In this document: positions 40,349-53,708 of the stretch, piece by piece
Layout: every line of letters begins with the position of its first letter
Position numbering within the stretch: position 1 is the stretch's first letter
Origin: Viscum album
Taxonomy: Eukaryota; Streptophyta; Magnoliopsida; Santalales; Viscaceae
Assembly (NCBI GenBank): GCA_963277665.1
Contig: OY728123.1
Coordinates: 628,120,915-628,184,914, forward strand
Length of the DNA: 64,000 nt
Reading direction: 5' to 3'
Notes under the pieces: model-generated
Told to the model about the DNA's origin: nothing
The model's database searches: none
What the model saw: only the letters and a program-made list of their open reading frames with translations
Made by a program: the position numbers and the translations under genes

Positions 40349-42526
40349 TGTAAGGCAGCAACCTGGGATCTACTAAGTTTTGTCCATAGTCGGTTGGTTA
40401 TAAGGCCTCAAGCATGCCTCCCCTTATTTCAAAGGCTACCGACGAGTAGCGAGGGTCCAATGTAGAGAAGTATGGTGACTATACCATCATAATAAGAGTA
40501 GAAAAATGGTTAAATATGTAAAAAGGGAGAATAGTCATAATATAATATTTCATTAGAATGTAAAATGGAAAGATGAAATTACTAACAATCCATCATAAAA
40601 TAACCTCTATTATCATAAAAAAATCTTGTAATTTCATCTATCTTAAAAAATATAATTGGTAGACATAGATTAATGCATCTAGTATAATTAATGCTTCAAA
40701 ATAATGAAAATATCACATAATAAATATACAACAGAATCAATATCCATAAATCGATGATGTGAACCACTACTCCCATGCTAAATTTAATCAAGCATACAAA
40801 ACTAGGCTCTTTCTCTTTTCCCTACCTGTATCCACATAATCAACCAAGGTACCATCTATGACCTAGTTAGGGTGTGGGATAAACATAGTTGGCCACCATC
40901 AAAATTTTCTATAATTGATCCATCTTATAAGTAAGAACTGTAACTATGTGTAGTTATAACATCAGATATGTTTATGAATAACAGAAATGACATGTCCATG
41001 AGCACAATCTATAAATAGAAATTACTATAATATATGAGAATCAATATATATTTATAATATCAGAGTAAATTAGTAACTAGCATGGAAGAAGCAACATGTA
41101 AAAAGGGTAACAAATATATTTTTTCCTGGAGCCAGGGCATATTACCCAAGTGACCTATATTTAGAGATGTGAATGTATATCGACATCACATGTTTCATGC
41201 CTCTATTATCATTTTCGGTGCCATACCATAAAATTATCATTCCTAGGGGCCACATGTAAGATAACTCGATCCCTTATTCTGTTACATACCATTAGTAATC
41301 ATACCTCATGGACGAAGGGCACATACATTGATCCCCTAGTCAGTTTCCTAATATTACAGAATAATATTCCAAAACAATATAAGTAGTCATGGCCATACTG
41401 ATATATCTTGATTAAAGAAGTTAATAATATTATATTGGCTACGGATACATTACTGTCAATACCCAAGAAAAATTAACATTTAATAATTCATTTAATAATT
41501 TAAATATAATTTAATTACATGTAATAGGAGGAATGATCATATCATACAATATAAATTAATTGATAGATGTTCCCACTACATGGATGTTGAGGCCACACAG
41601 CCAAAGGAGTGGTTTAACATAGGGATGATTATAGAACAAAGCACATGGGTGGATCTAGATGAGGTTGATAACATCCCACAATGATTAGGTGCTACAAAAT
41701 TGACCCAAATCAGAATAAAGAACCAAATTAAGGATTATTATCTAATTTAGAATCTAAAATCACAAGGTCCAGCCTTCAACGCAATGGATATAGACAAAGG
41801 GAAAACAATCACATTTTTAATGGCCTAGACCATCGACATTTTGACTGTGTTAGAACACATGTCCAATATCACCAATTTTATTATTCAATATCAGATGAAA
41901 TTGAAAAACGTACACAAAATCCATGAAAATAGTGGATAATAGATTATTGAATAATTAGTCCATCGATGGGAATACAAATGAAGAAATGTTCAAGAGGAAA
42001 GGATAACTTACATGCGGTTATACAACAATATAGATGAAATTAGAATTGATGTTTGAACATAGGAAAAATAAAAAATCAAAGCATACAATTAAGATTAGAT
42101 ATAAAGGGAGGATATGAAGTTTCAATCATCTAGAGAGAAAATGAAAGGGATGTGTGTTCATAAGAAAGAAGAGGATAAAATAGAAAAATCTATACATTTC
42201 ACGTGGTCACTATGTTTCATTGCACAGTTAGAGAACCCATTTGACAACCATACACACCACATTTCCCAAGGGGTGACATTACACATGGCCTACATCATAC
42301 AGTTTGACAAACATTGTGTTATATATTCACACCCTAGGTCTTATGCCTATATTTTTCAATCCTCCATAATTATTTTTATAGAAAATATGTGACATCCTCA
42401 CGAGGACACAATATTTTTGGTGTATATTCAGTGCCAAAAATTCTCTAACAGTGAGCATCTCCTGTTTCTCCATAATCTGGTGCTCCAGGCTCTAAAAAAT
42501 ACCCAGACACTCTTGAAATCATTATA
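40349..42526 (-). repeat. E4 5' LTR
   Basis: About 2.2 kb, from TGTAAGGCAGC to TCATTATA. The open frame at 42,114-42,392 (92 codons) lies within it, is not open in the partner LTR and is rejected as a gene. Confidence 0.65.
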
Positions 42527-42689
42527 TAGTGATTATGAAAGTTATCAACAACATACTCGATGACTAATAGAAAACAAGTTTCCATAAAACTTTTAATAGT
42601 TGAGATATTATATTTTCTTCTAATTCATATGTTATCTCAAATACTAATATATTTATTTTTACAATTTCAATCCTGTACATTTGATTTCT

Positions 42690-42905
42690 ACACTTATTTT
42701 CATAAATGACTTCAAAAGGATACATTTGAATGATCAGGTGAAACCAAATTTTTAGAGGAAACTAATATATATGAAGGTGATGATCCCAACAAACTTTAAA
42801 ATCCAGAGAATATGATCATAGAAAATAATATAGGGTGTGAATTGTTCACTCAGACATATCTTTTGCATGAGGATGATACCCAATGCTAGAACTCAATTTC
42901 AAATC
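42690..42905 (-). pseudogene. Fossil integrase catalytic core (E3)
   Basis: One long frame on the minus strand, with a few stops, reads GYHPHAKDMSE, stop, TIHTL, then SLDF, WDHHL and IQMYPFE. This matches the gypsy core (family STAYHPQTDGQSERTIQTLED ... LDF..SWDDHLPLVEF.YNNSYH.SI.M.PFEALYG). It breaks off near E4, whose edge is at 42,526, and the C-terminal part resumes beyond E4 at about 33,330. The E of the SE pair, the third catalytic acid of integrases, is still glutamate. Confidence 0.75.
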
Positions 42906-45296
42906 TATTTCATTAAATATATGTAACAAAAAATCTATTAAAACTTAATATCCTAAACAGATATAATTTTAAATTTTCTCCATGGAATCATACCACTTCT
43001 TATGTGTTAATTATGGTAAGAGAAGCTTGATATATATATTATATTATAGTAATGAAGTGTTATGACATTTTATATATATCAAATAAACACATAATTACTT
43101 TAACATAAAATATAAAAATCCATATAGTTTTCTAGTAAATTTAATCATTTGTCTAAAATTGTTATGGAATTTCCACTGAAATTACATTTTAACTAAAATA
43201 TATAAAAAACATAAGGGTTGTATTACAATAAAAATATCATAAAATTATTTATATCATGACAAGATCATATCACATAAATCCTCAAAAATGGATTCAAATA
43301 CATGAATATTATAAATAGTCAGAAAATAAATCCCCATGATGGTATCGATTGTTGTTATGTTATTGTTACACAAGCCAATATATGATTCCGATAGATAAAT
43401 CAAAATTTATTTCAAAATAAGAGCATAACCTAATTGAAAACATTTACAATGGAAGCATGAGTTCAAACTTGTTTAGATATAATATCAAATATGATACTGT
43501 TATTCAATAATACTTTTTGATGAAGATAGTCAACGATCAGAGTAACATGAAATAATGATAAATTTTGAACAAAAATATTTTGTTAATGTATAATCATAAT
43601 AAATCAAAGAAGATTTTTATCACTAGGTGGTGGTGGTTATGTGTGCCCAGATTTTTAAAATCCACATTAACTATCATTTTTATATAATATTTCTATTTTT
43701 CTTTTTTATTCTGATGTATTGGTGTCATATCATCCTCATTATCCCTTATATTAGGGAGTACATTTAAATAATTCCCATACACCGTTAATTTGAAAGACAC
43801 CATTGTCGGTTGTGAATTTATGGAATCTTTATCTCAATTTTTATCATTTGGTTACGTTTTACCATCATGCTGGCATTCTATTTATCGATGAAATTCCATT
43901 CCATGTATAAACTATTTTCTATTTCCCTGAAAAAAATATCATCTTTTTTTCTTCCTACTCTGTGAGGATAAAGGAAAGATTACTATATTCTCTCAAAGGT
44001 TTTTATATTTTATATTTATTTATATTTTTAGCATATTATCTGAACAATGTTATTGATATGTAACATCATATTATATATACAGATTAATATCACATTGAAG
44101 AATATTTTCACAGCTACGGATGTCACTTATCTCTATTTCCATTTCAAGAAATAATTTCATTATAAATATGATTCGATAAACCTTTTTATCATGTTGGAAT
44201 ATAATACTATAAGAGTACCTCAAAATTCTTGTAAAATTTTTCTCATAGGTATCAATGGATCCATCATCATTTTCATTAATCCATGGAACTAATTCTCAAT
44301 CATCTGGAAAACATTTTAAGGAATTTACTTTGTGTAAAATTAGTTTATGAACTCATATAAATCAATGGATTAAATGTAATCTTCTTACCACGTATTCTTA
44401 ATATGATTCCAATATTGATCTATGTAAAAATGAAAATAGAATACAAAAAAATGTATTTATAATTTTCTATACACTAAAGGACATAAAATATATTTTTAGT
44501 GGTGTTGATCCATTTATCAACAACTAGTGGATCATATTACAAACATGAAAGAATGTGGTGATTTCCTCTTTAATAAATCAATATAATGTTATTCTATCAT
44601 TTCTATAATTGAATTAAAATACGTTATGTATAATTACAAATTTTTTTGTGGATTGAAACGCAATTTTTCATTCCTACACCCATTACATTTGGTTATTCAG
44701 GAATATAATATTTTAATTTTACATTGAATATAGCATTAAATATATTTATTTTGGTTCCCGTAAATGACTAAATCCCAAAGAATAGTGTGATAAATTTTAA
44801 TCATATTGGGGAACAACATAATAATGAAAAACATTTTTAATATTTATAAATATTCAATCCATTTTGGAGTCTATTCCACCTTATTTTTTTCAATATCATT
44901 CATAGTAATAATATATTTAAATACACTATGATAGTTTGAAGTTATTTTCATAATATCTAATCAATTTCCCCTAGTAGTGTCAAATAAATTGTGGATAAAG
45001 GCATATTTTCATGGTCTATATGATGATAGGGTTCATTTCAATGATACGAATTCAAGGTTATTACTAATAGGCACCATTGTGATAGATCCACATCCACTTG
45101 TAGTATGCAAACCACGATATAATTTCATTTAAACTAGTCATTATATCACTTTGAAAAATCCCCTGGCATTTTATTACACATTGAATTATCCTTAGACTTA
45201 TCCTTTTCCATATCCCTATAAATATCCTTTAACATATCCATAGGAATATAACTAACTATTTCACATTTTGGTTTCAGAAGGATAACTGAAAAAGTT
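42906..45296 (-). mobile_element. E3 internal region, upstream part
   Basis: 2.4 kb of AT-rich sequence between the integrase core and the primer-site relic (about 45,297-45,307, CACTAATACTG). RT and RNase H should be here, and there is not enough room for a full gag as well. I could not read any domain with confidence and saw no other gene. Confidence 0.4.
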
Positions 45297-45305
45297 CACT
45301 AATAC

Positions 45306-48300
45306 TGTCTACAGATATATATGATTTTCATATATAGATATTAATTCTTCTTTGATGAATATTAAATACATAAAAAAATCAAATTCCATAGGATTGTAAT
45401 TATATAATTTCATTGGATAATAGGTACATAAAAATAAAAATTTGGGAAACACATTCATCATCTCTTATAAAGGACTTCCCCTTTAGTAATATTCAAAAAC
45501 ATACCCTACTTAAAACAATTCTTTTTTACATTGTGAAATTAAAAAAAATAAAGGGTGAGATCATATTATCAGTAAGTGTAAACAAGGGAGATACATTATC
45601 ATAACATGAATATAAGTGTATGTGAATTTGATGATGACATATGAAATAGATATTCAGAATATCAAATATCACAATATAAATTCATATAATAAAGATTAAT
45701 ATTTTATAAAACATGAAGCATAATGTAATAAATGATCATGTTCATTAATAGTATAACATTAGAATAACACATAGATTTGTGGCATAAAAATAATCATACA
45801 ATATCTTATCTCAAGGATACCAATGAATATATTCAAAAGATATCAGTCTTGAGAAAACAACCAATGTACCTACTTCAGTCTTGTGTTAACATCCCATGTA
45901 CCATCCTTTGGGTATGGGACAACCTCTTATTTACCAATTCTCAGTGTTGGGATAACCTACCATCTACACTATTTATATCTTTGTTTGACCTCCCATGCAC
46001 CATTTTTTGGATTGGGATAACCTCTCATGTCCTCCATTACCTCATACTACTCTAATAATTGACTAATTCAATGGGGGAGATATCAACCCCACACATATCA
46101 TAATTAAATAGATAATTATTTTCCCCCAATATCATTAGACATTCGTAATATTATAACATCATATGATGTGGTATGAATTGTATTTCATAAATTTATAATC
46201 AATTATCTATATCATAAACAGTGAAAAATAAATGGGTTTCAATAAAATTAATCAATATAACATTAACTAGCAATTTAATCAATAATATTGATATCATTAA
46301 ATCATATCTCATGTAAATCATAAGTATAAAACAAGGTATTTCATCGTAAATTGATTTTTTTTGAAATATCTCTTGGAATATTTCATAATGAAAATAGACT
46401 ATCCATATTTAAAAAACTTTTTAAATATTAAAACTTTTTAAAAAATATTTTCGGTGAAAACAACCTTTAAAAAAAATAAATGAATCTTTTAAAATTTATT
46501 TAAAATATTTCATAAGGAATATATATTTTTCCTATTTTATTTTTTAAACAAAATACAAATTGAAATTAATTTTTATTGAAAACTAACTTTAATTTTTTAA
46601 TTTAATATTTAATGAAAATAATTTAAGGGCATAAGGATATTTTTATGAAGGCATACATGTTAAAACTATGATTCTTTTCACATTTTTGGTGAAATGCAAT
46701 CTTGTAATTTTTTTGAAAAGGAAATGATGATTAATTTTTTTTGTAAATAGTCCATCCTAGGAAAAATTTTCTTGAATAAATCATTTGAATAATGATATAT
46801 ATAATTTGTAATACATTTTCAGAAAACATGGTTTTGAAAAAAATCTATTATTTTATTGAATATGGAAATAAATATGACTTTTATTAATTAATTTTTTGAA
46901 ATCATGAGAAAATTAAGAAACTAAAATGAATGGAAAACATGTATTATAATAAAATAACTATTTTAGAGGGAAAATAATATTTTTGTGATAGATAAATATT
47001 AATATTTTATTAAATGAAGCGTAATCATGGATAAACATGATAAATGATGAGATTATGGCATAAAAAACATACAACATGGGTAATGTTGATTCATTATCGC
47101 TATAGAGGAAGAAAATTAAATGAAACCTAGAATATAATGACAATATAAAATAATTGGATATCATATGTCAATGGTGATGTATATACACCGCATAAAGGAA
47201 TATAACTTGATAACATAACATACGACTCATAATTGGAATGTTGAGACAATATCCCATTCAGAAATAGTAACATTGAAACCGTTAAACCCATGAATGAGAG
47301 ATCCCCCAATGGATATGTAAATACCAATAATTTAATAGTCAATCATCATGAAATAAAACCATTTTAGGTATATATACCACATAGAATAAACAGGTGGTGA
47401 ATATGACATGTGTCTCAAAAATGTAAAAGGTGTGACATAATCCACTTACCATATGTATAAAATTCAATTGTACACATTATAACCTCGCATATAATAAATA
47501 TAATTTTATTAAATCAATTATATGAAAATATTTTTTTTATTTCATAAATTATATGATTTACTTAAGAGAATTTATTTCCCATATATTAATAATTTATTTT
47601 TAAATACATGTTTCAGGCAATAACTGCTTTATTTATCATGTTTTATTTTTTTTGTTATTTTTTTCCAATTATATTGATCATGGTCTTTTCATATAAAAAA
47701 TTTAAATTTTTCTATAAATATCATTTATATTTGTTATACATGAATTTATAGTGATTTGTAAAAGTTATTGGTAAAAAATGAAATACTTTGTTTATGGGGA
47801 CGATAGGCCACACATTTGTATAAACGTAGTTATTTTTCATGAAAGAAAAAAAGAAAGAAATAGAAATTGTATATTAGTATTAGAGAATAAATTTTACATC
47901 ATATATATAAGATATTTTCATCACACCCATTCTTATAACCTTATATATAAATCTTGAATGATTCGCATTGCTATGCGGGGCGATTTCATGTCGCACACAC
48001 AAACGACGTTATCGTATCCCTATAGAATGTAGGGAAAGAATTAAAATGTGATATAATTATTTTAAAACCATATAAATTTCATAAATATCATTGAAATATA
48101 ATAAATATTCAATTTTATCCTTCTGCGATAGTTTTTAGTGAAAAAATGAATGACATTGGTTCACGAGGAGGTAGTCTATCGAACAGAGGAATGCTAATTT
48201 AGACACCCATTAAATGGGAGAGGATATGGTCGTAGTTCATTAAATTTATATAAAATTTATATTATTATAAAGACGATATTTGGGATATATTTTCCTCATG

Positions 48301-49805
48301 TTTTAATAATAATTTAATTATGTGGTTGAATAAATAATATATAATGTCTGATTAGGGATGTTACCATTTCATCAAACAATTTCATTAGGATAACAGCTAA
48401 AGGAATCATAGGACTCTTTATTGAAAAAAGTAATCTTATAAAATATCATTATTTTATTAAGGAAATAATTTTGAAATTTATTGGCTGAAAATTTTGTTAT
48501 TTAAGGGTGAAGAGGAGAGGACAGTGGGTGGCCATTTATAAGGGAAGTGAGTGGAAATCCTATAATTTTCTATAATAAAGATGTGTACCATAATTTTTCA
48601 CATTTCAAAATAATCTAAAATTGAAAATTATAGATTCAAGAATATATATTATTGAAATATGTAAATTAAGTGGGTTTATACAAGTTTTGGGTCATTTTTA
48701 AAACATACCAATTTTTTATCCCTTGATAAATATATTTTTACCTTCATCGTGGTAAATAATTTTTCTTCTTTTCAGTATTCGTTAATGTCAAAAAAATTAG
48801 TTTTGCACAAATAGATTATATGAAATATTTTTATTCCAAATATTGAATTTTTTTTAAAAAACATTCATTCACATAAGTGGAATAATATAATTTAAAATTA
48901 ATCCTTTGACACAACATACAAAGAGGGTTTTTGAAGAGAAAATTCTCAAAACAATTTAATTTTTGTATCAAAATTAAACATTAAATTATTACAAAGACCA
49001 AAACTGGATAAAAATTTATAAAATTAATTTATTTATTAATTGAAAATCACATTTAAACAATTTAAATGTTTTTTATAAAATTAAAATAAATGAAAAATCT
49101 AAATAACAACTATTTTTTTTTAATATTCATTGAAAAAATTATCATCTCATAAAATAGAAAAAAAATCATGCCCAGTTTAGTTTTAAAATTTTTATTTCAT
49201 TAAAAAATAATATTTCATAAAAAATCAAAAAGGGTAGAAATTCATTTTAATATATGTTCAAATAAAGTAATAAAAAAGATTTTAAATATAAAAAAGGTTT
49301 ATATAAAAAATGGATTTGTTCTTATCTCGTGTCTAATAATCACATAAGGTAAATGCTAAAAAAATTTATTTAATATATAATTTATTGATTTTACTAAAAT
49401 AATTTAATAATTTATTTGTTTATTTTGTCTATGTAAACTCCATTTATGCTCTTAAATATAGATTTTCTTAAAAAAATCTATTATTTTCAAATAATTTGTA
49501 TTTTCCTATCTAAATAATAGTTCAAAAATGAATTCATTTTATATTATATATAAATCATATATTTTTATAATATATTAAATTTTATTTGTACCCATCATTT
49601 TAATGGCTAGCTGATAACAATCCTTTTAAATAATAACATTGTAATAGTATTCCACATTTTTTTAAAACTCTATGTTTCATGTAACATAAGATAATAACAT
49701 TAGTGTGTGTAATGAATGGTAAACTTAGTGTTTTTTGTAATTAAATATGTTGAATTCATTAAATTTATTTGGAAAAATTATTTCACAAAATCTAAGGGTG
49801 TTATA
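45306..49805 (-). repeat. E3 5' LTR
   Basis: Starts at about 45,306 (edge uncertain by about 10 bases) and ends at GGGTGTTATA. It carries the tandem repeats at 45,880-46,040, a first module at 47,955-48,020 with several CpG still present, and a second module at 48,150-48,235. Open frames at 45,413-45,604, 45,777-46,055, 46,958-47,164, 47,127-47,342 and 49,716-49,907 are inside or straddle it and are not conserved in the partner. Confidence 0.7.
45880..46040. repeat. Short tandem repeat in E3 LTR (second copy)
   Basis: Three imperfect units with GGGACAACCT or GGGATAACCT, each followed by a pyrimidine-rich half. This is the counterpart of 28,985-29,150. Confidence 0.6.
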
Positions 49806-49830
49806 TATTTCCAATGCATAGGGGTTCGAT

Positions 49831-49922
49831 TGTCAAGACACATCCCCTGGGGCTCGTTCCGTGACTACCCCAAGTCCCCCTTCCATAGGCCAGGGGTGTG
49901 CGACTAGCACCAAAGGCGTAAA
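49831..49922 (-). repeat. E6 3' LTR, detached left piece
   Basis: 92 bases, much richer in G and C than the E3 LTR to its left or the E5 LTR to its right. It ends with GTAAA, the base set that also follows E5 at 57,598. Confidence 0.6.
49918..49922. other. Target-site duplication of E5, left copy
   Basis: GTAAA directly before the E5 left LTR. The same five bases directly follow the right LTR at 57,598-57,602. Confidence 0.75.
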
Positions 49923-50149
49923 TTTAATGACATGAAATTTTGAATAATTTTTTATCCCAATTTTGTGTGTATTTTATTTTATACTCAACAAAACTATCTC
50001 ATTTAACATATTGAGTATAATTAAAATGAGATCACTGGGTTTCGACTGTTATATGACCACTGGTAAATGTGACTATTGGAATCTAAATGTTGCAAATATT
50101 GGATATAAATACAAGTGATCTTGGTTAATTAATATATAAAGAAGATTTG

Positions 50150-50395
50150 ATGGCCTCATACAATAGTCTCAGTCCAATTGAATCCCATCTGATGGAACTT
50201 GGGAAGGAGGTAGCACCACTGGGCCAAACCCAAGCCAAACTTCATCGTGTGAAACTGAAATGGAATCACCTTCGTAAGAAGTTCAAGCCTATTGAAATCA
50301 CCACTCGGGAAAAGTTGGGGAGCCACCCCAAGATTCTATCACCTTAGAACACCTTACAATTAGGCCATATGCTGGGGTTAAAAGGGGTTATGTAA
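50150..50395 (+). pseudogene. Small ORF-like sequence in E5 LTR, left copy
   Basis: This begins ATGGCCTCATACAATAGTCT and is open to a stop at 50,345-50,347 because of a one-base deletion near 50,315. The corresponding stop of the partner copy aligns with TAA at 50,393-50,395. The predicted peptide starts MASYNSLSPIESHLMELGKE and contains HLRKKFKPIE. It lies upstream of the LTR's TATA region, on the sense strand, and is followed 35 bases later by AATAAA. I do not recognise the family. The amphipathic, charged pattern could be a short helix. See the partner at 55,027. Confidence 0.5.
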
Positions 50396-50789
50396 TGAGA
50401 CCATATCTACTCTGTGTAATCCTTTGAGGTAAATAAAATTTTGATTTCTTCCTATGGTGGTGTTTGTGGTTTTTTTCAGATGTCCGAATACATATATGAT
50501 GTATATTGATGAATTTTAAAAAAAGGGCATATATTAAAATTTTTATATAAACCATAAATAATTAATGATGTGTAATGATTTTCAAAAAATGGACTTCTGG
50601 AAATTTTCTTAGTAAGAAAATTAGAGTTTGATAAGAAAAACATAATTTTTGGTGAATAATAAATTATGAATAGTGATTTTACACTTACGATTATTATTGT
50701 GTCCAAATGGATTAGTAATCTTACTTAAATAACATATTAATATAATTTAGGCATTGTGATTAAGTAGCGTGATTCAATAAGGTAGGTAA

Positions 50790-51130
50790 ATAACTATTTC
50801 AGAAATATTTGTTCAAGTATTAGTTTTTCTAGGTGAATAGTGTGTTTTATTTTAAATATTAAATTAAAATTATTTTGAAAATTATTTTCATAAAATGGAT
50901 TTCGTTTTTGAAATTAGAGCATCGATATTTGGTTAAGGTGAATTTTGGGGATTTTTCTAAGAATGATGAATTTTCAGTGAATAATGTTATATTTTAAAAA
51001 AATATTAAAAAATTTAGAAAATAGTTTTCATAAAATATAGTTCAATTTTTAAATCAGAGCATCGATATTTGGTTAAGGTGAATTTTTGGTTTTTTTCTAA
51101 TATAGTTGAATTTTCGGTGAATAGTGAAAA
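50790..51130 (+). repeat. Two-copy tandem repeat in E5 LTR, period 140 bp
   Basis: GAGCATCGATATTTGGTTAA occurs at 50,916 and 51,056, with the surrounding bases (TTTTCATAAAAT before, TGAATTTTCGGTGAATAGTG after) also repeated. The right LTR has the same pair. Confidence 0.8.
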
Positions 51131-52714
51131 CACATTTTTGAGTTTCAGGTGTTTAATGACATCATTAACAATATAAAAAGTATTCAATCATTCTGGTCGA
51201 CATATTAATAGTATGATAAGGTATGAAGTGTCCCATGATTCCAATAACATGGGAAAATACCATGGGAAATCCCATGGTTTTTCCAATACCACCGATGAGG
51301 TGTCCCTTGGCCATTAATGACTTGTCCTCTTACTTCTCCTGTAAATACCAAGCCTTTACCACATACTATTCATTTCCAAATCCTTCCCAATGAAGTTCTG
51401 GTCTCTTTACCTCCCAATTAGTCCTCTTAAGGTGCCCTAAAGCCTCCCATGTTTCTGAACATCATGCTTTCGAAATAACTCTTTAAGGTAAGGGATTCTT
51501 TCACCCTCCTCTTTTATGTCATGACTTCCATTATGTCGTGTCTTATATTTTCCATCTCTTTATTTTGAGGGTATGTTATTATGTATTCTTATTACTATAT
51601 AATTTATGTAAAAATTATTAGAGACCCTCTTCTCTCATCAATTTGTTTTCAAAATTTTCAAGTGACGTCGTTGGGCTGCCGAATTTCTCGTAAAATGAAT
51701 CACATATTTTCTTTTCTTTCTTGTTTCCTTTTTATGAGGTATGTCATTAAAATTTCCATATCATGTTCTTATCTCCATGATTTTATATATTTATACTATA
51801 TTATAAGTTATTTATTAGTGGGTTACTCTTGTACCTTATCTTTCTAATGTTTTCTAAAACCATGTTATATAGTCGTTATGCTGCAAAAATTTCACCTCAA
51901 ATTTTCTATCTCTTTCTCTTCAGAATTATTTTGTTTTATTTATTTGAATAACCAGACCTATTTCATTTCTGTGGGTGTTCATAAATGTATAACGATATTT
52001 TATTTAATTCTGGAATTGACATACATATAACCCTCACTCCCTTTCCATGGGTGATAAATGACTTAATGATCTTATTTTTTAAGTACATTAAAAACATCAT
52101 GATCTTTAAATGAAACCTATTTCTTATATTATCCATGGGTTATTTATGAAATTTCTGATTGTGATCTATGTGGATCACATGTATGTAATGACTTATTAAG
52201 GGTGCACCCTGATATCACTACAATGCATTGGGTAATGATTTTATCTCTAGAGATGATAAGTTTCACGATACCTTGGTGAATAACCTTGTTAATTTGTATA
52301 ACACCTTGGGGATAGAACATGGTGATATGTTCATGAATGTATAAATGAAATTTTGTAGCCACATATTAAAGTTATGTTTCATGTTCTTCTTATTATGGTA
52401 TTCTTATACTTCAATTGTTCATGTATTTATGTTGTATTCATGTTCTTATTGATATCACAAGTACATTGATTCCCTTATTTACCCTTACTGGGCCTTCTTA
52501 TGACCCTTTCCTTTAATGTATGTCTCCAGGATATGAGATGTAGTAGTTGTACATAGGATAAACCTATGATGAAGCCCTACAAGTGGTTTAGAATAATGTT
52601 TTATGTTGTATTCATGTTTTTTTGTTTGTGATTTCCAAGACACTAGACATTAAAGAACCTATTTATGTAAAATGTAATGAAAGGTTAGGTATTAAAAAGG
52701 CGGGATGCTATAGT

Positions 52715-52726
52715 TAGTATCAAATG
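52715..52726 (+). other. E5 primer-binding site
   Basis: TAGTATCA, just two bases after the left LTR, matches 7 of the first 8 bases of the initiator-Met tRNA site TGGTATCAGAGC; the remaining bases have decayed. Confidence 0.55.
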
Positions 52727-53176
52727 ATAGTTTAGTTATTTATAGAAATTAGGATATGAAAATTTAGGAAGAACCCTTTATAAAATTTTAAATATATGTA
52801 ATCGTCCAATAATTTTGGTGAGTATTGAGTAAGTGGGTTTTCAGGAAAATACATCCATGTCTCAATATAAGTAGGTAGAGGTTTCTCTGGAATAGATGTA
52901 CATAGAGGTAAAACCCGAAAAGAACCCTTTGAGCTAAACTCGAACTGGAAAGGGTACATGACAACGGGCCTTGCTACACTCTTGGTTATGACACTCCTGA
53001 GGAATATGTTTGGTTAATCGCAAGTTTCTATGAATCATTATGAAGGAATTGTAGAAAAACGTAATTCCCTAAGCAAGAAGTTTTAAGACAAAACATCCAT
53101 TTTAGTTAAAAGTTTGTAAATGAAATGAGTTTCTCTTGAAAGATTTATTCTTTTATGAAATGTCCCCATCATCTAG
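52727..53176 (+). mobile_element. E5 internal region before RT
   Basis: 450 bases that should contain gag and protease but are far too short for them. No zinc knuckle or protease motif is visible, so this is probably a deletion scar. The open frame at 52,732-52,959 on the opposite strand is chance. Confidence 0.5.
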
Positions 53177-53708
53177 GAATATGTTGACGCATTTCATGAG
53201 GAGTTACCCGAACCTTCCCCAGAAAGAGAGGTAGAGTTATCCATTAAACTCGTACCTGGATTGCATCTACTATCAAAGACCCCCTATTGGATGGAAAATG
53301 TGGAGCTATAGGAATTAAAGAAACAAAACCAAGATATTTTGGAGATGGGTTTTATCCGACTATGTGTGTCTCCTTGGAGAGCACCGGTTCCCTTTGTGAA
53401 GAAGTAAGATAGATCTATGGTTCTATGAATTGATTATAGAGAACTGAATGGGATCACAGTGAAGAACAAATACCATCTTCCAATAATTGATGACATATTT
53501 GACCAACTTTGTGGGGATCAATTCTTCTCTAAGTTTGATCTTCGTTCTGGTAATCATCAATAGATGGTGAAGAATGATGATATTCCAAAAACTGTCTTCC
53601 GATCAAGACATGGGCATTTTTAGTTTGTTGTTATTCCCTTATGAAAAACTAATATACCAACTATTTTCAAGGATCACGAATAAGTTGATTTTCGAAACTT
53701 ATGTTTTA
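53177..53708 (+). pseudogene. Fossil reverse transcriptase (E5)
   Basis: One frame is readable for about 175 codons with seven or more stops. It starts EYVDAFHEELPEPSPERE (family EFPDVFPEELPGLPPERE), then [42 protein letters not shown] and DIPKTVFRSRHGHF. These are the fingers and first palm part of gypsy RT in correct order, without frameshift. The stops are typical TGG or CAA to stop transitions. The FxDD catalytic motif is not recognisable further on. Confidence 0.85.

Larger units (their letters stand above)
33433..42526 (-). mobile_element. E4: gypsy element nested in E3 integrase
   Basis: LTRs at 33,433-35,648 and 40,349-42,526 begin alike: TGTAACGTCCCAACC and TGTAAGGCAGCAACC, then GTTGGTTGGTCACAAGGTCT and CGGTTGGTTATAAGGCCT, both running into CTCAAGC. 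They also share ACATCCATATAATC.ACTCAGGT-type blocks (33,910 and 40,840). A primer-site relic left of the right LTR and an integrase tail right of the left LTR both give minus orientation. The internal region is about 4.7 kb, close to normal for this group. The expected 5 bp duplication is not visible (TTCTC and TAGTG). Confidence 0.75.
28398..49805 (-). mobile_element. E3: long-LTR gypsy element, split by E4
   Basis: Two LTRs of about 4.5 kb (28,398-32,896 and 45,306-49,805) align from end to end. Landmarks are the GGGATAACCT repeats (29.0 and 45.9 kb), the modules at 31.06 and 47.96 kb and the TTTCACAAAATC close to both right edges. A C11 run follows the left LTR as the polypurine-tract complement, and a primer-site relic precedes the right LTR. 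The internal region is split by E4 into 32,897-33,432 and 42,527-45,305, and the two parts hold complementary pieces of one integrase. Flanks TATAG and TATTT do not form a clear target duplication. Confidence 0.75.
49923..52712 (+). repeat. E5 5' LTR
   Basis: Starts TTTAATGACA (first G lost compared with the partner's TGTAATGACC) and ends GGGATGCTATA. From left to right it contains the small ORF-like region at 50,150-50,395, an AATAAAATTTTG at about 50,430, two copies of a 140 bp repeat, a decayed TATA region near 51,340 and AAGGTAAGGGATTCTTTC at 51,484, which resembles a splice donor context. Confidence 0.8.

Noticed and set aside
42114..42392. 92-codon open frame
   Set aside because: Lies in the E4 LTR and is not open in the paired LTR, so not conserved.
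33428..42531. Target-site duplication for E4
   Set aside because: The flanks TTCTC and TAGTG do not match; either edge could be off or the copies have decayed.
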